Positions 62,869-64,000 of a stretch of DNA of 64,000 bases are shown here, in pieces. The translations under genes and the position numbers were made by a program. Origin of the DNA: Hymenobacter siberiensis (GTDB lineage: Bacteria > Bacteroidota > Bacteroidia > Cytophagales > Hymenobacteraceae); the NCBI RefSeq assembly GCF_018967865.2, contig NZ_JAHLZY020000001.1, forward strand, positions 4,464,001 through 4,528,000, written 5' to 3'. The notes under the pieces are model-generated. The model was not told the origin of the DNA, did no database searches, and saw only the letters and a program-made list of their open reading frames with translations. Positions within the stretch are counted from its first letter, which is position 1. Every line of letters begins with the position of its first letter.

Positions 62869-64000
62869 CTACGGCTGGCGGTAGAGCACGCCGCCTTTCA
62901 TCACCAGCCGGATTTGGCGCAACGCAGCCACGTCCTGCGTGGGGTCGCCGGCCACGGCCACCAGGTCGGCCAGCAGGCCGGGGCGGATGGTGCCCCGGTC
63001 GGCGAGGTGGAAAATTTGGGCGTTGCCGCTGGTGGCCTGGCGCAGCACCTGCAGCGGCGTGAGGCCGTAGTCGCGCACTAGCAACTCGGCTTCGCGGGCG
63101 TTGTCGCCGTGCGGGAACACGCCCACGTCGCCGCCCTGGGCCAACGTCACGCCGGCTTTGATGGCGGCGGCCATGCTCTGGTGCTTTTGTTGGATGCGGA
63201 GTGGGGTCGGGTCGGTGCCTTTGTGCCAGCCTCGGTATTGGGCTACGGCATCGGAGGCGGCCACGGTGGGGCACAGGGCCACACCCTTCTTTTTCATCAG
63301 GGCGAAAATTTCGGGGGTACCGCCGTCGCCGTGCTCAATGGTTTCGACGCCAGCCAGGATAGCGCGGCGCATGCCCTCGGGGGTGCTGGCGTGGGCCACC
63401 ACGCCCCGGCCGGTAGAGCGCGCCGTTTGCACAATCAGCGTCAGCTCTTCCTGCGAAAACGTGGGCTGGGCCGAGCCGTCGGGGCCCCAGCGGTAGTCGG
63501 CGTATACCTTGATGATATCGGCCCCCTTGCCAATCTGCTCGCGCACGGCCCGGATAATGCCATCCACGCCATCGGCCTCCTGGGCACCCTGGGGCACGTT
63601 TTCATCCACCGACAGCTTGGGGCCATAGCTACCCGTGGCCACCAGCGCCCGCGTGACCACCAGCAGGCGCGGCCCCGGAATAATACCCTGGTTGATGGCT
63701 TGCTTGATACCGACATCGGCAAAACCCGCGCCTTCGGTGCCGAGGTCGCGGATGGTGGTGAAGCCGGCCAGCAGTGTGCGCTGGGCGTGCACCGTGGCCC
63801 GCGCCACGCGCAACGCCTGCGATTCGAGCAGCACCTGGTCATCCCATTGGGTTTCGTTGTAGGGGTGCAGCAGCAGGTGCGAATGGCCTTCAATCAGGCC
63901 GGGCAGTAGCGTGAGACCCGGTAGCTCCAGGGTGCGGGCACTGGGCGGCGGCACTACCTGGGCGGCAGGGCCGACCGCCGTAATTTTATCGTTTTCGACC
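62869..64000 (-). CDS. amidohydrolase family protein, N-terminal part outside window
   Basis: The gene runs off the right edge, so only the last 377 or so residues are seen; the frame stays open to base 64000. It belongs to the imidazolonepropionase-like amidohydrolases, metal-dependent enzymes that cleave amide or peptide bonds. GLIEGHSHLLLHP holds the HxH metal pair; ADIIKVYADYRWG provides the lysine; VVAHASTPEGMRRAI and VETIEHGDGG the two histidines; LAQGGDVGVFPHGDN the aspartate. The C-terminus GLLADLVAVAGDPTQDVAAL is standard. Relatives are often annotated as Xaa-Pro dipeptidases; the substrate is not readable. Confidence 0.93.
   Translation of the reverse strand, partial: VENDKITAVGPAAQVVPPPSARTLELPGLTLLPGLIEGHSHLLLHPYNETQWDDQVLLESQALRVARATVHAQRTLLAGFTTIRDLGTEGAGFADVGIKQAINQGIIPGPRLLVVTRALVATGSYGPKLSVDENVPQGAQEADGVDGIIRAVREQIGKGADIIKVYADYRWGPDGSAQPTFSQEELTLIVQTARSTGRGVVAHASTPEGMRRAILAGVETIEHGDGGTPEIFALMKKKGVALCPTVAASDAVAQYRGWHKGTDPTPLRIQQKHQSMAAAIKAGVTLAQGGDVGVFPHGDNAREAELLVRDYGLTPLQVLRQATSGNAQIFHLADRGTIRPGLLADLVAVAGDPTQDVAALRQIRLVMKGGVLYRQP

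Overview
The window looks like chromosomal DNA of a G+C-rich Bacteroidota of the Hymenobacter/Cytophagales type. The evidence is three large proteins with type IX secretion (T9SS) type A sorting tails, TAnnTTTG-like promoter boxes, weak or absent Shine-Dalgarno sequences, and Bacteroidota gene neighbourhoods such as rpsU-xerC-hpf, folP-cdaA beside DUF1599, and lemA-TPM-TPM. I see no rRNA, tRNA, CRISPR array, prophage or clear insertion sequence. It reads as a core genome segment with many palindromic repeats between genes.

Layout. 1-8.1 kb: the 3' end of rlmN, an outer-membrane barrel, a BrkB/YihY membrane protein, a lipoprotein, DUF3891, a frameshifted alpha/beta hydrolase, TerC and a T9SS SBBP-repeat protein. 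8.2-11.8 kb: threonine-to-glycine catabolism (tdh, kbl) around a secreted patatin, bracketed by two copies of one palindromic element. 11.9-16.3 kb: a 1466-residue T9SS adhesin-like protein. 16.6-20.6 kb: cdaA and folP divergent from a DUF1599 protein and a BT_3928-like DoxX protein. 20.7-28.1 kb: an orphan peptide-ABC permease, aroK, a fatty acid hydroxylase, the lemA/TPM operon, a sugar nucleotidyltransferase and a gene broken by an in-frame stop. 28.4-38.1 kb: lipoproteins, a prolyl oligopeptidase, an LLM oxidoreductase, ahcY and a THUMP-like methyltransferase. 38.4-43.7 kb: an SDR, metK, hpf, a tyrosine recombinase, rpsU and an acyl-CoA dehydrogenase. 43.9-48.2 kb: an exopolysaccharide export module (Wza-like porin, Wzc-like tyrosine kinase, PHP phosphatase) behind a good promoter. 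48.3-64 kb: an epimerase, a TPR protein, a phosphosulfolactate synthase homologue, a T9SS protein with an A+T-rich passenger, a bestrophin, DedA, aroE, an ECF sigma factor overlapping a gene for a probable anti-sigma/beta-barrel fusion, uvrB, a DUF433/DUF5615 toxin-antitoxin pair and a partial amidohydrolase.

Genes that work together: tdh with kbl; metK with ahcY (S-adenosylmethionine supply and recycling); aroK with aroE (shikimate pathway, not adjacent); the export/kinase/phosphatase trio; and the sigma factor with its envelope partner. Most promising for follow-up are the sigma/barrel pair, the phosphosulfolactate synthase, the toxin-antitoxin pair whose antitoxin lacks a normal start codon, two broken genes, and at least five families of palindromic repeats, some of which contain or abut stop codons of neighbouring genes.
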